The notes below the pieces were generated by a model that saw only the letters and a program-made list of their open reading frames with translations, ran no database searches and was not told the DNA's origin. The position numbers were made by a program, and so were the translations under genes. A stretch of 64,000 nt of DNA from Mesorhizobium sp. M3A.F.Ca.ET.080.04.2.1 (GTDB lineage Bacteria; Pseudomonadota; Alphaproteobacteria; Rhizobiales; Rhizobiaceae): the NCBI RefSeq assembly GCF_003952525.1, contig NZ_CP034451.1, positions 2,728,001-2,792,000 of the forward strand. Reading direction: 5' to 3'. Shown here one piece after another: positions 8,594-16,388 of this stretch (its first letter is position 1; every line of letters starts with the position of its first letter).

Positions 8594-9516
8594 TGGTCGC
8601 CGCTCCGGGGATCGAGCGCGTCGCGCAGGCCGTCGCCGAGCAGGTTGAAGCCCAGGCTGACCACGAGGATCGCGGCTCCCGGCGCGGCGGCCACCCACCA
8701 CTGGTCAAGGATGAAGCGACGGCCCGACGCGATCATCGCGCCCCATTCGGGCAGCGGCGGCTGCGCCCCGAGGCCGAGGAAGCCGAGGCCGGCGGCGGTC
8801 AGAATGATACCGGCCATGTCGAGCGTCACCCGGATGATCAACGATGAGATGCACAGCGGCATGATGTGGCGCAGCACGATGCGGAAGGGCGAGGCGCCCA
8901 TCAGCTGCACCGCCTTGATGTAGTCGGAGTTGCGCACCGTCAGCGTCTCGGCGCGCGCGATGCGCGCGTAGGGCGGCCAGGAGGTGATGGCGATCGCCAG
9001 CACCGCGTTCTCGATGCCCGGACCGAGGGCCGCGACGAAGGCAAGCGCCAGCACCAGCTTCGGAAAGGCGAGGAAGATGTCGGTGATGCGCATCAGAATC
9101 GCATCGATCCAGCCGCTGGCATAGCCGGCCACGGTGCCTACGAGCAGGCCGATGGGCGCGGCGATGACTGCGACGAGGATCACGACATAGAGCGTCCAGC
9201 GCGAACCATAGATGATGCGCGAATAGATATCGCGGCCAAGATCGTCGGTGCCGAACCAGTGCACGGCGCCGGGCGGAAGCAGGCGGGCATTCTTGAGATC
9301 GCCGACGGTCGGCGAATAGGGCGCCAGCACATCGGCAAAGGCAGCAACCACCAAGAGCCCGATGATGATCAACAGGCCGACTAAAGCCAGCCGGTTGGCT
9401 GAGAAGCGCCGCCACGCCACATAGGCGCGGCCGAGCCTTGCCTGAACGCGCGAAGCCGGCCGTTCGCTGAGCAGCCATTCGCGGCGGGAGAGGGGGGCGG
9501 CGTCGGAGGCGGTCAT
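8590..9516 (-). CDS. Peptide-type ABC importer, permease (DppC-like)
   Basis: 308 aa inner-membrane permease of the BPD_transp_1 family with an N-terminal OppC-like segment and six predicted membrane helices. The first helix is LVGLLIIIGLLVVAAFA. The EAA loop that contacts the ATPases is seen as AVQLMGASPFRIVLRHIMP. The start at 9516 gives MTASDAAPLSRREWLL; upstream lies repeat DNA rather than coding sequence. A 208-bp spacer with a palindromic repeat separates it from dppB, while its stop overlaps dppD. Confidence 0.93.
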   Translation of the reverse strand: MTASDAAPLSRREWLLSERPASRVQARLGRAYVAWRRFSANRLALVGLLIIIGLLVVAAFADVLAPYSPTVGDLKNARLLPPGAVHWFGTDDLGRDIYSRIIYGSRWTLYVVILVAVIAAPIGLLVGTVAGYASGWIDAILMRITDIFLAFPKLVLALAFVAALGPGIENAVLAIAITSWPPYARIARAETLTVRNSDYIKAVQLMGASPFRIVLRHIMPLCISSLIIRVTLDMAGIILTAAGLGFLGLGAQPPLPEWGAMIASGRRFILDQWWVAAAPGAAILVVSLGFNLLGDGLRDALDPRSGDQ

Positions 9517-9540
9517 GACGATGCCTCTTGAGGCTGTCGA

Positions 9541-9686
9541 CCCCCACTCCGGTCTGCTTCGCAGACCACCTCTTCCCCGTTCGACGGAGCGGTCGACGGG
9601 GAAGAGGAAAGGCGCCAAGCGGGCGACCAGCTTTTCCTCTCCCCCGGGCAGGGGGAGAGGTGGCCCGAAGGGCCGGAGTGGGGGTG
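9541..9686. repeat. Palindromic intergenic element (~146 bp) inside an ABC operon
   Basis: An imperfect inverted repeat whose outer arms are CCCCCACTCCGG and CCGGAGTGGGGG. Inner blocks (CCACCTCTTCCCC and GGGGGAGAGGTGG) also pair, and a small hairpin (GGTCTGCTTCGCAGACC) lies in the left arm. The whole can fold into one long structure. It separates the dppB and dppC genes of the operon, so it would be transcribed with them. It is a different family from the 160-bp elements at 13961 and 34324, although all share CTCCCCC/GGGGGAG blocks. Confidence 0.8.
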
Positions 9687-9724
9687 GTTGGCCGCAGCCA
9701 AGCCCGAAAGTGCGATACCCCTGC

Positions 9725-10792
9725 TCATCCGGCCTTGGTCCTTGGATCGAGCAGTCGGTAGAGCAGATCGGACAGAAGGTTGATGGCGATAAAGACCGAA
9801 CCGATGATGATGGTGCCGCCGAGCACCGCGTTCATGTCGGCGTTCTGCAGCGAATTGGTGATATAGAGGCCGATCCCGGGCCAGGAGAACACGGTCTCGG
9901 TCAGCACCGAGCCTTCGAGCAGGCTCGCATAGGACAGCGCTATTACCGTCACCATCGGCACCGCGGCATTGCGCAGGGCATGAGCCCAGATGACGCGCGT
10001 TTCGGACAGGCCCTTGGCGCGCGCGGCGACGATGTATTCCTGCGCCAGCTCGTTCAGCATGAAGGAGCGCGTCATGCGGCTGATATAGGCAAGCGCGAAA
10101 TAGCCGAGCAGCGAGGCCGGCAGGATGATGTGGCGGAAAGCGTCGTAGAAGACGTCCCACTGGCCCTGCATCGCCGCATCGAGGAGATAGAAGCCGGTGA
10201 CTGGCGTAAAGCTGTACTCGTAGACGACGTCGAGCCGCGCCGGAAACGCGACCCATTGCAGCTTGGCGTAGAACAGGACGAGGCCAAGAAGCCCAAGCCA
10301 GAAGATCGGCACGGAATAACCGATCAGGCCGATGATGCGCACGATCTGATCGACCAAGCTGCCGCGCCGGACCGCTGCCAGCACGCCGAGCGGCACGCCG
10401 ATGACGGCGCCGATGATGGTGCCCAGCGTGGCGAGCTCGATCGTCGCCGGAAAGACGCGGCGGATGTCCGACATCACCGGATTGGTGGTCAGGACCGAGG
10501 TACCGAAATCGCCGTTGAGGGCGCTTTTGACGTAGATATAGAACTGCTCGATCAGCGGCAGGTCGAGACCCATCTCGCGACGCGTACGCTCGACAACGGC
10601 CGTCGGGGCCCTATCGCCGAGCACGGCCAGCACCGGATCGATCGGGATGACGCGGCCAATGAAGAACGTGACCGCGAGAAGACCTAGATAGGTCGTTACC
10701 GCGATCACCAGGAAACTCCCGAGCGACGATAGAATGGCGACGCCGCGGGCGCTGCCGCGCCCGGCCGTCGCCTGGGTTTCAGCCACGCTCAC
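9725..10792 (-). CDS. Peptide-type ABC importer, permease (DppB-like)
   Basis: 355 aa permease. The first helix is followed by the DppB/OppB periplasmic region (IPIDPVLAVLGDRAP ... REMGLDLPLIEQF), and the EAA loop appears as [19 protein letters not shown]. It is somewhat longer than the usual 310-340 aa because of an extended N-terminus. It pairs with the DppC-like subunit to form the membrane channel. It begins 18 bp after the binding-protein gene, so these two are cotranscribed. Confidence 0.93.
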   Translation of the reverse strand: MSVAETQATAGRGSARGVAILSSLGSFLVIAVTTYLGLLAVTFFIGRVIPIDPVLAVLGDRAPTAVVERTRREMGLDLPLIEQFYIYVKSALNGDFGTSVLTTNPVMSDIRRVFPATIELATLGTIIGAVIGVPLGVLAAVRRGSLVDQIVRIIGLIGYSVPIFWLGLLGLVLFYAKLQWVAFPARLDVVYEYSFTPVTGFYLLDAAMQGQWDVFYDAFRHIILPASLLGYFALAYISRMTRSFMLNELAQEYIVAARAKGLSETRVIWAHALRNAAVPMVTVIALSYASLLEGSVLTETVFSWPGIGLYITNSLQNADMNAVLGGTIIIGSVFIAINLLSDLLYRLLDPRTKAG

Positions 10793-10810
10793 GTGGCGCG
10801 CCCGCTGACA

Positions 10811-12442
10811 CTATTCCTTCGAAACCGCGCCGACGAAGTTGGTGTCGAAGCTCGGGCCGAGCGCAAAGCCTTTGAGGCTTTTGCGCAGTCCAGCCACTTC
10901 CAGCTGCTGATGGATGATGACGAAGGGGCTGGTGTCGAGGATCTTCTGCTGCAGGTCCTTGTACATGTCTGCACGCTTGCCCGAGTCCTTCTCCAGCAGC
11001 GCTGCTTCGGTCTCCTTGGTCAGGTCCGGAATATCCCAGGCATTGCGCCAGGCGAGCGTCTTGATCTTGGCGCCGTCGGAATTGTCCGGGTTCGAGGCGA
11101 AGGTCTGCGCGTTCGAGTTCGGATCGAAATAGTCCTGGCCCCACTGGCCGATATAGATGTCATGGTTGCGGGCGCGGTACTTGGTCAGCGTCTGCTTGCC
11201 GTCGCCCGGGATGATCTCCAGTTTGATGCCGGCCTGTCCCAACGTCTGCTGGATCGATTCCGCCATGCCTGTCTCGGGCTGTTTGCTGCGCACGTCCATG
11301 GTCACGCTGAAGCCGTCCGGCAGGCCGGCCTTGGCGAGCAGTTCCTTGGCCTTGGCGACATCCAGCTTGAAGGGATTGTCGTCGACGGCGCCGAGGTCGC
11401 CCTTGGGCAGGAACGACTGGTGGATCTCGCCGATGCCCTTGAGGATGGTCGAGCTCAGGGCATCATAGTCGACCAGATACTTGAATGCCTGTCGAACCTC
11501 GGGCTTAGCGAGATTCGGGTTCTTCTGGTTGAGGCTGATATAATAGACCGTGCCCTTGGGCGCGCTCGTCGTCGTCAGATCGGCGTTCTTGGCGACGGCG
11601 TCGAGGTCGTTCGGCTCGAGGTTGCGGGCGACATCGATATCGCCGGCCTCCAGCGCCAGACGCTGCGCCGAGCTTTCCTTCATGTAGCGGTAGATGACGC
11701 GGGCGAGCTTGGCCTTCTCGCCATTGTAATTGTCGTTGCGTTCCAGCACGACGGCCTCATTGGCGCGCCACTCACGCAGCTTGAACTGGCCGGAGCCGGC
11801 ATAGCCGGTCTTCAGCCAGGCATTGCCGAAGTCATTGTCCCATTTGTAGTCGGCGCTCGGTGTGACGGCAGCGACATGTTCCTTGACCAGCTTGCTGTCG
11901 ACGACTGAGGCGACGGTGGCCGACAGGCAGTTGAGCACGAAGCTCGGCGCATAGGCCTTGTCGACGACGAACTGGAAGGTGGTGTCGTCGACCGCCTTGG
12001 CCTTTTCGGTGACGTTGTCGCCGCTGATGCCGAACTGGTTGATGATGAATGCCGGGCTCTTGTCCAGCTTGATGGCGCGCTCGAAGGAATAGGCGACATC
12101 CGCTGCTGTGATCGGGTTGCCGGAGGCGAACTTCATGCCGGGTTTGAGCTTGAAGGTATAGGTCAGGCCGTCGTCGGAAACGGTCCAGCTCTCCGCAAGG
12201 TCGCCCTTGACCTTGGAGGTATCGCTGAGGTCGAGCCGGACCAGCAGATCATAGGTGTTGCCGGTGACCTCTGCGGTCGATAGCTCGAACGCCTCGCCCG
12301 GATCCATGGTGATGATGTCGTCGAACGCGAAACCTTCGACCAGCGTGTCGGCGGGCGTGACGGCGAAAGCAGGCGCCGTGAGCAGCGCAGCCATCGCCGC
12401 GCCAGCAAGCAAGCCACGGAAAGCAAACTTTTCCAGCATCAT
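10811..12442 (-). CDS. Peptide-type ABC importer, periplasmic substrate-binding protein
   Basis: 543 aa solute-binding protein of family 5 (SBP_bac_5). A Sec signal peptide ends near residue 27 (LLTAPAFA-V). Two adjacent ATG codons occur; the first (12442) has AGGGA nine bases upstream. Family features include a DLAESWTVSDDGLTYTFKL block and the downstream AADVAYSFER segment. It captures peptides, or possibly amino-acid conjugates, and delivers them to the permeases encoded downstream. The cluster order binding protein-B-C-D-F-aminotransferase hints that the ligand yields an amine for the GabT-like enzyme, which is speculation. Confidence 0.9.
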   Translation of the reverse strand: MMLEKFAFRGLLAGAAMAALLTAPAFAVTPADTLVEGFAFDDIITMDPGEAFELSTAEVTGNTYDLLVRLDLSDTSKVKGDLAESWTVSDDGLTYTFKLKPGMKFASGNPITAADVAYSFERAIKLDKSPAFIINQFGISGDNVTEKAKAVDDTTFQFVVDKAYAPSFVLNCLSATVASVVDSKLVKEHVAAVTPSADYKWDNDFGNAWLKTGYAGSGQFKLREWRANEAVVLERNDNYNGEKAKLARVIYRYMKESSAQRLALEAGDIDVARNLEPNDLDAVAKNADLTTTSAPKGTVYYISLNQKNPNLAKPEVRQAFKYLVDYDALSSTILKGIGEIHQSFLPKGDLGAVDDNPFKLDVAKAKELLAKAGLPDGFSVTMDVRSKQPETGMAESIQQTLGQAGIKLEIIPGDGKQTLTKYRARNHDIYIGQWGQDYFDPNSNAQTFASNPDNSDGAKIKTLAWRNAWDIPDLTKETEAALLEKDSGKRADMYKDLQQKILDTSPFVIIHQQLEVAGLRKSLKGFALGPSFDTNFVGAVSKE

Positions 12443-12710
12443 GGTGATCGTTCCCTGTTTTGTTGAGCTGAGTTCCCGGCTCAGAATTGCATTATTCTTC
12501 TCGAAGCCGACAGCGGCTTGGACCACGTAGCGTCGTGTTTTTTGTCCAGTTGGTCAACACCCTATTCGGCGGTGCTCGAACCAGCAGCGCCTATCTGCAA
12601 GACAGCTTATTGGACCAGGACGGACAGCTAAGCGTCCAACTCTACGCGGCTATTTAAAGCCGCCGAACGGAAAGAATTTGCTCACCCTAGGCGACGCCGG
12701 GATGTCGCCG

Positions 12711-13988
12711 CTACTGCAGTTGCGCAACCAGCGCTGCGTCGGGAAAGCAGGTGGCGGCCCTGCCGTTCTTCGCCTGCCATGCGCCGATCGAGCGGCGCGT
12801 CTTGAAGCCGGGCAGGCCGTCGGCACTGCCGACATCGTAGCCTTTGGCCTCCAGCGCCCGTTGCAAGGCGGCGATGTCGGAACGATGCAGATCGCCGACC
12901 GCGCCCCAGGCGCCGGCGAAAGTGGCGTCGCCCTTGGCGATGCGATCGGCGGCATGGCCGATGAACAGCGCGTAGAGGTCGCTGGTGTTGTATTCCTTCA
13001 GCACGTAGAAATTCGGCGTGACGATGAAGGCTGGACCGTTGCGGCCGGCGGGCATGAGCAGGAAGCCCTCGGCCTTCAGCTCGCTCGCCGGGAACGCCCT
13101 GCCGCCGACGCGCGCAATGCCCATCGCCGCCCAGTCGGCAATCTTCTTGCCCTGATCGGGGCCTTCGAGCGAGCAGGAGACTTTCGCCGGCACCGTGACC
13201 TCGAAGCCCCAGCCACGGCCCCGGACCCAGCCATAATGGACGAGGTAGTTGGCAATCGAGGCGAGAATGTCCGGCGTCGAGTTCCAGATGTCGGGGCGGC
13301 CATCGCCGTCGAAGTCGACGGCGTGCTTGAGGAACGAAGTCGGCATGAATTGCGGCTGGCCAAGCGCACCGGCCCAGGACGACTTCATGGCGTTGACCGG
13401 AGCGAGCCCGCGCTCGACGATCTCGAGCGCAGCCAGCACCTCGGTGCGGAAGAAATCCTTCTTGGTCGACATGAACGCTTTTGTGCCCAGCACCTCGAAG
13501 GCGTCGTAGGGCATCTTGGCGGCGCCAAAACCGCTCTCCCGGCCCCAGATCGCCAGCACGACCTCACCCGGCACGCCATAGCGCTTCTCGATCAGCCCCA
13601 GCACTCGCGCATTCGCGCCCTCGCGCGTCCGACCACCGGCGGTGACGGCGCGAACGGTCCTTTCGGCGAAATAGTTGCCGGGCGGGCCGAACTCGGCCTG
13701 GTGCTGCTTCTGCGGCGTCGTCGGCTGCTCGCCGGGCATGACGAGGTCCGGCAGTTTCAGGTTCGGTTTCACCCCTAGAAAGGCAGCGTCGAAGGTCTTC
13801 TTGGAGATGCCTTTGGTTTTGGCCTCGGGCCAAAGGTCTGTCTGCAGCCAGGAGCGGAACTGGTCGTCGATGGGGGCGGCGAGGGAGGGGGTGGGGAGGA
13901 AGACACTGAGTAGTGCGAGCAGAAGAAGCACAACGCTGAACCTGGAAAAGCCGCGTTCTGTCGCGCCCCCCTCTGTCCTGCCGGACAT
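12711..13988 (-). CDS. Lytic murein transglycosylase, MltB-like, with C-terminal peptidoglycan-binding domain
   Basis: About 425 aa periplasmic enzyme that cleaves peptidoglycan glycan strands to give 1,6-anhydro products. After the signal peptide (VVLLLLALLSVFLPTPSLAA) comes a transglycosylase SLT_2/MltB domain, with the likely catalytic Glu in IWGRESGFG and the motif GALGQPQFMP. A PG_binding_1 domain (DIAALQRALEAKGYDVGSADG) ends the protein. The 5' end is odd: the ATG at 13988 lies inside one arm of a 164-bp palindromic element. The frame stays open through the whole element to an ATG at 14138, 22 bp after recR. Either start is possible; I chose 13988 because it leaves the signal peptide near the N-terminus. 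Confidence 0.85.
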   Translation of the reverse strand: MSGRTEGGATERGFSRFSVVLLLLALLSVFLPTPSLAAPIDDQFRSWLQTDLWPEAKTKGISKKTFDAAFLGVKPNLKLPDLVMPGEQPTTPQKQHQAEFGPPGNYFAERTVRAVTAGGRTREGANARVLGLIEKRYGVPGEVVLAIWGRESGFGAAKMPYDAFEVLGTKAFMSTKKDFFRTEVLAALEIVERGLAPVNAMKSSWAGALGQPQFMPTSFLKHAVDFDGDGRPDIWNSTPDILASIANYLVHYGWVRGRGWGFEVTVPAKVSCSLEGPDQGKKIADWAAMGIARVGGRAFPASELKAEGFLLMPAGRNGPAFIVTPNFYVLKEYNTSDLYALFIGHAADRIAKGDATFAGAWGAVGDLHRSDIAALQRALEAKGYDVGSADGLPGFKTRRSIGAWQAKNGRAATCFPDAALVAQLQ

Positions 13989-14124
13989 CTCCCCCACTTG
14001 GGGGGAGATTGACGGTCGCGTCGGCTTTCGCCAATCGCCAGCGCTGCAGGAAGAGCGCCGAGGGCGAAACTGCCAATCTCCCCCCTCGTGGGGGAGATGT
14101 CCGGCAGGACAGAGGGGGGCGCGA
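13961..14124. repeat. 164-bp palindromic mobile-type element overlapping the mltB-like 5' end
   Basis: Two 51-bp inverted arms (13961-14011 and 14074-14124) differ at only two central positions and flank a 62-bp core. Each arm carries CGCCCCCCTCTGTCCTGCCGG followed by CATCTCCCCC. A homologous element in the opposite orientation is at 34324-34485 and shares core sequence near TGGCGAAAGCCG. It has no coding capacity of its own. It lies between recR and the body of the transglycosylase gene. Confidence 0.9.
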
Positions 14125-14160
14125 AGGAATGCTGTCATTGCCAGACTACCCCCCAATCCC

Positions 14161-14766
14161 TCAAAACACCGTCCTCGAACGCAGCGCCGCGGCGAGCGTG
14201 CCTTCGTCGAGATAGTCGAGCTCGCCGCCGACCGGAACGCCATGCGCGAGCCTGGTCACCTTGACCGCGAAGCCCGACAGTTGGTCGGTCAGGTAATGCG
14301 CCGTGGTCTGACCCTCGACGGTGGCGTTGACGGCGAGGATGACTTCCTTCACCTCGCCGCCGGCGATGCGGTCGACCAGGGAGCGGATGTTGAGCTGGTC
14401 GGGGCCGATGCCGTCGAGCGGCGACAGCGTGCCGCCGAGCACGTGATAGCGCACGTTCATGGCCGCCGCGCGCTCCAGCGCCCAGAGGTCGGAGACATCC
14501 TCCACGACGATCAACGTGCCGGCATCGCGGCGCGGATCGGTGCAGATCATGCAGGGGTCGGACGTATCGACATTGCCGCAGGTCGAGCAGATGCGCACCT
14601 TGTCGACCGCCTCGCCCATGGCGGCCGCGAGCGGCGCGAGCAGTTGCTCTTTCTTCTTGATGAGATGGAGGGCCGCGCGCCGTGCCGAGCGCGGACCGAG
14701 CCCCGGCACCTTGGCCAGAAGCTGGATCAGGCGTTCGATCTCCGGACCGGCGATTCGTTTCGACAT
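14161..14766 (-). CDS. recR: Recombination mediator protein RecR
   Basis: 201 aa, the normal length. RecR works with RecF/RecO to load RecA at gaps. It shows the N-terminal helix-hairpin-helix ([19 protein letters not shown]), the four-cysteine zinc finger ([16 protein letters not shown]), the Toprim domain ([14 protein letters not shown]) and the C-terminal [13 protein letters not shown] segment. In many bacteria recR follows dnaX and ybaB; here a cell-wall hydrolase gene and a repeat separate them, but the order dnaX-ybaB-(hydrolase)-recR is kept on one strand. Confidence 0.97.
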   Translation of the reverse strand: MSKRIAGPEIERLIQLLAKVPGLGPRSARRAALHLIKKKEQLLAPLAAAMGEAVDKVRICSTCGNVDTSDPCMICTDPRRDAGTLIVVEDVSDLWALERAAAMNVRYHVLGGTLSPLDGIGPDQLNIRSLVDRIAGGEVKEVILAVNATVEGQTTAHYLTDQLSGFAVKVTRLAHGVPVGGELDYLDEGTLAAALRSRTVF

Positions 14767-14780
14767 CGCTCTGGTCTAGA

Positions 14781-14827
14781 GCAATTCCAGAAAAAGTGCG
14801 AAGCGGTTTTCCGCCCGCAATCGCGTC
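14781..14827. repeat. ~45-bp palindromic intergenic repeat (family B)
   Basis: GCAATTCCAG-AAAAAGTGCG-AAGCGGTTTTC-CGCCCGCAATCGC is one of four related copies in the window (others at 22938, 30680 and 36147). The outer GCAATTCC and GGAATTGC arms pair in the better-preserved copies. It lies between the SleB-like gene and recR. Confidence 0.75.
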
Positions 14828-14882
14828 AAAACGAAAAGCCCGACGCCTTGCTGCCGAGGCGGGTCGTCGAAGACGGGACCGT

Positions 14883-15833
14883 TCAGTAGGTTTGGAGCGG
14901 CCGGCTCTGGCTGACGATCAGCGCGCCGATCGCGTCGGTGTTCTCAGGCGTCGACTGGAAGCCCATCGCCGCTTCCTGCGGAGCGCTCGGCACCGAAGTG
15001 ATATAGCGGCCCTTCAACGAGCCGCCGAAGCGGGACGCGTCCGGCTCCTCCATCGGCTCCTGCATGGCCACCACCGTCTGCTTCGCCGTGACGCGGCCGG
15101 ACTTCTGCGCCGGCGCGATAGACGCGGTCACATAGGTCTCGGCCGGCGCGGCAGCCGAATTCATGCCGGCCTGCTTGGCCGGATCCGGATGCACGATCGT
15201 CTTGACCACCGGCTCGGCGGAAGCAACCAGCACCGGCGCGGCAGGCGCGGTTTTCTGCGGTGCGGCCGCGGCCAGGGCGACCGTCGGTTCGTCCGGCAAC
15301 GGCCGCCAGTTGCGGCCGCGCTTCTCATAGAAGGCATTGCCGCCGGCGACCATCGTGTAGTGCATGTTGTTATATGGGAAACGCAGGCCGGCGGTATGGA
15401 AGAACATCGTGTTCTTGAGCTTGGCCTTGCGCTCGCCCTTGAGCACCGCCTCGGCCGCCTCCTCGACGTCGGGCAGCGCCCTCGAGTTCATCGGCCGCGT
15501 CAGCACGCCGGGGGCGAACTGGCCCTTCTCGCCGACCACCTCGCAGATCGTGCTGCCATGCTGGCCCGAACGCAGCCTGTTCATCACCACCGTTCCGACG
15601 GCGATCATGCCGTCGCGGCTCGACCGGTTGGACTCGAAGAACATCGCCCTTTGCAGGCACTCTTTGTCCTTCATCGTGTAGGAACGCGAGCTCAGAAAGC
15701 TCGGCGTGACGGCGTCGGCCAGGCTCGCCACCGACATGCCATGTGAGGTGGTCTGGCTGCAGCCGGCCAGAAACAAGGGGGAAGTGACGATGCCGATAAG
15801 CAGCGGCGTCTTCCATCGCGTCGCGATCAACAA
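14883..15833 (-). CDS. SleB-like cell wall hydrolase, predicted lipoprotein
   Basis: 316 aa. The N-terminus has a lipoprotein signal peptide with lipobox LAGC (SPLFLAGC), so the protein is probably membrane-anchored. The core is a Hydrolase_2 (SleB) domain: ECLQRAMFFESNRSSRDGM, with the likely catalytic Glu in FFESN, followed by VGTVVMNRL and GQFAPG. The family cleaves peptidoglycan. The last 120 residues are Ala/Pro-rich and probably disordered. Two murein enzymes flank recR here, which looks like neighbourhood rather than function. The preceding 213 bp (15834-16046) contains no supportable gene. Confidence 0.85.
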   Translation of the reverse strand: MLIATRWKTPLLIGIVTSPLFLAGCSQTTSHGMSVASLADAVTPSFLSSRSYTMKDKECLQRAMFFESNRSSRDGMIAVGTVVMNRLRSGQHGSTICEVVGEKGQFAPGVLTRPMNSRALPDVEEAAEAVLKGERKAKLKNTMFFHTAGLRFPYNNMHYTMVAGGNAFYEKRGRNWRPLPDEPTVALAAAAPQKTAPAAPVLVASAEPVVKTIVHPDPAKQAGMNSAAAPAETYVTASIAPAQKSGRVTAKQTVVAMQEPMEEPDASRFGGSLKGRYITSVPSAPQEAAMGFQSTPENTDAIGALIVSQSRPLQTY

Positions 15834-16046
15834 AAAAGCCTCATTTCCAGATGCCAGCCCGCCCCGAGATGTGGCAAGAATGAGACTCTTTCAGGCAAAA
15901 AGATGGCTAGATCGTTAGCAATATCTGGACTTGGGTAAAACTTTATGAATGTCCGGAAATGAGCCCGTGAGCAACGCCGGCAAATAGTTAATACTGCCGG
16001 CGGGGCTCGATTTCCGTTCACAATCAATTAACTGACGGCAGACGTC

Positions 16047-16370
16047 TCAGAACGGCAATTTCATTCCGGGCGGTATAGGCAGACCGGCGGTCAACGCCTT
16101 GGTCTTCTCCTGCATGACCTGCTCGACCTTATTTTTGGCATCATTGTGCGCGGCGAGCAGAAGGTCTTCCAGGATCTCGGCCTCATCGGCCTTAAGCAGT
16201 GACGGATCGATCTTCAGCGCCTTCATTTCGAACTTGCCGGTCAGCGTCACGCTGACCAGGCCGCCGCCCGCCTGGCCGGTTGCCTCGAGAGTCGCGATCT
16301 CGTCCTGCATGGCCTGGAACTTGGCCTGCATTTCCTTCGCTTTGCCCATCAGGCCGAGAAGATCCTTCAT
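16047..16370 (-). CDS. ybaB: YbaB/EbfC family nucleoid-associated DNA-binding protein
   Basis: 107 aa, typical length. Small dimeric DNA-binding protein of the nucleoid. The N-terminal helix ([25 protein letters not shown]) and the [20 protein letters not shown] sheet region match the family. It follows dnaX after 18 bp, the conserved dnaX-ybaB pairing. Confidence 0.96.
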   Translation of the reverse strand: MKDLLGLMGKAKEMQAKFQAMQDEIATLEATGQAGGGLVSVTLTGKFEMKALKIDPSLLKADEAEILEDLLLAAHNDAKNKVEQVMQEKTKALTAGLPIPPGMKLPF

Positions 16371-16388
16371 CCCTATGATCCTTTTGCT

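Noticed and set aside
15976..16001. GCCGGCA...TGCCGGC hairpin after ybaB as a terminator
   Set aside because: Seven-base stem with a 12-base loop and no T-run; left uncalled.
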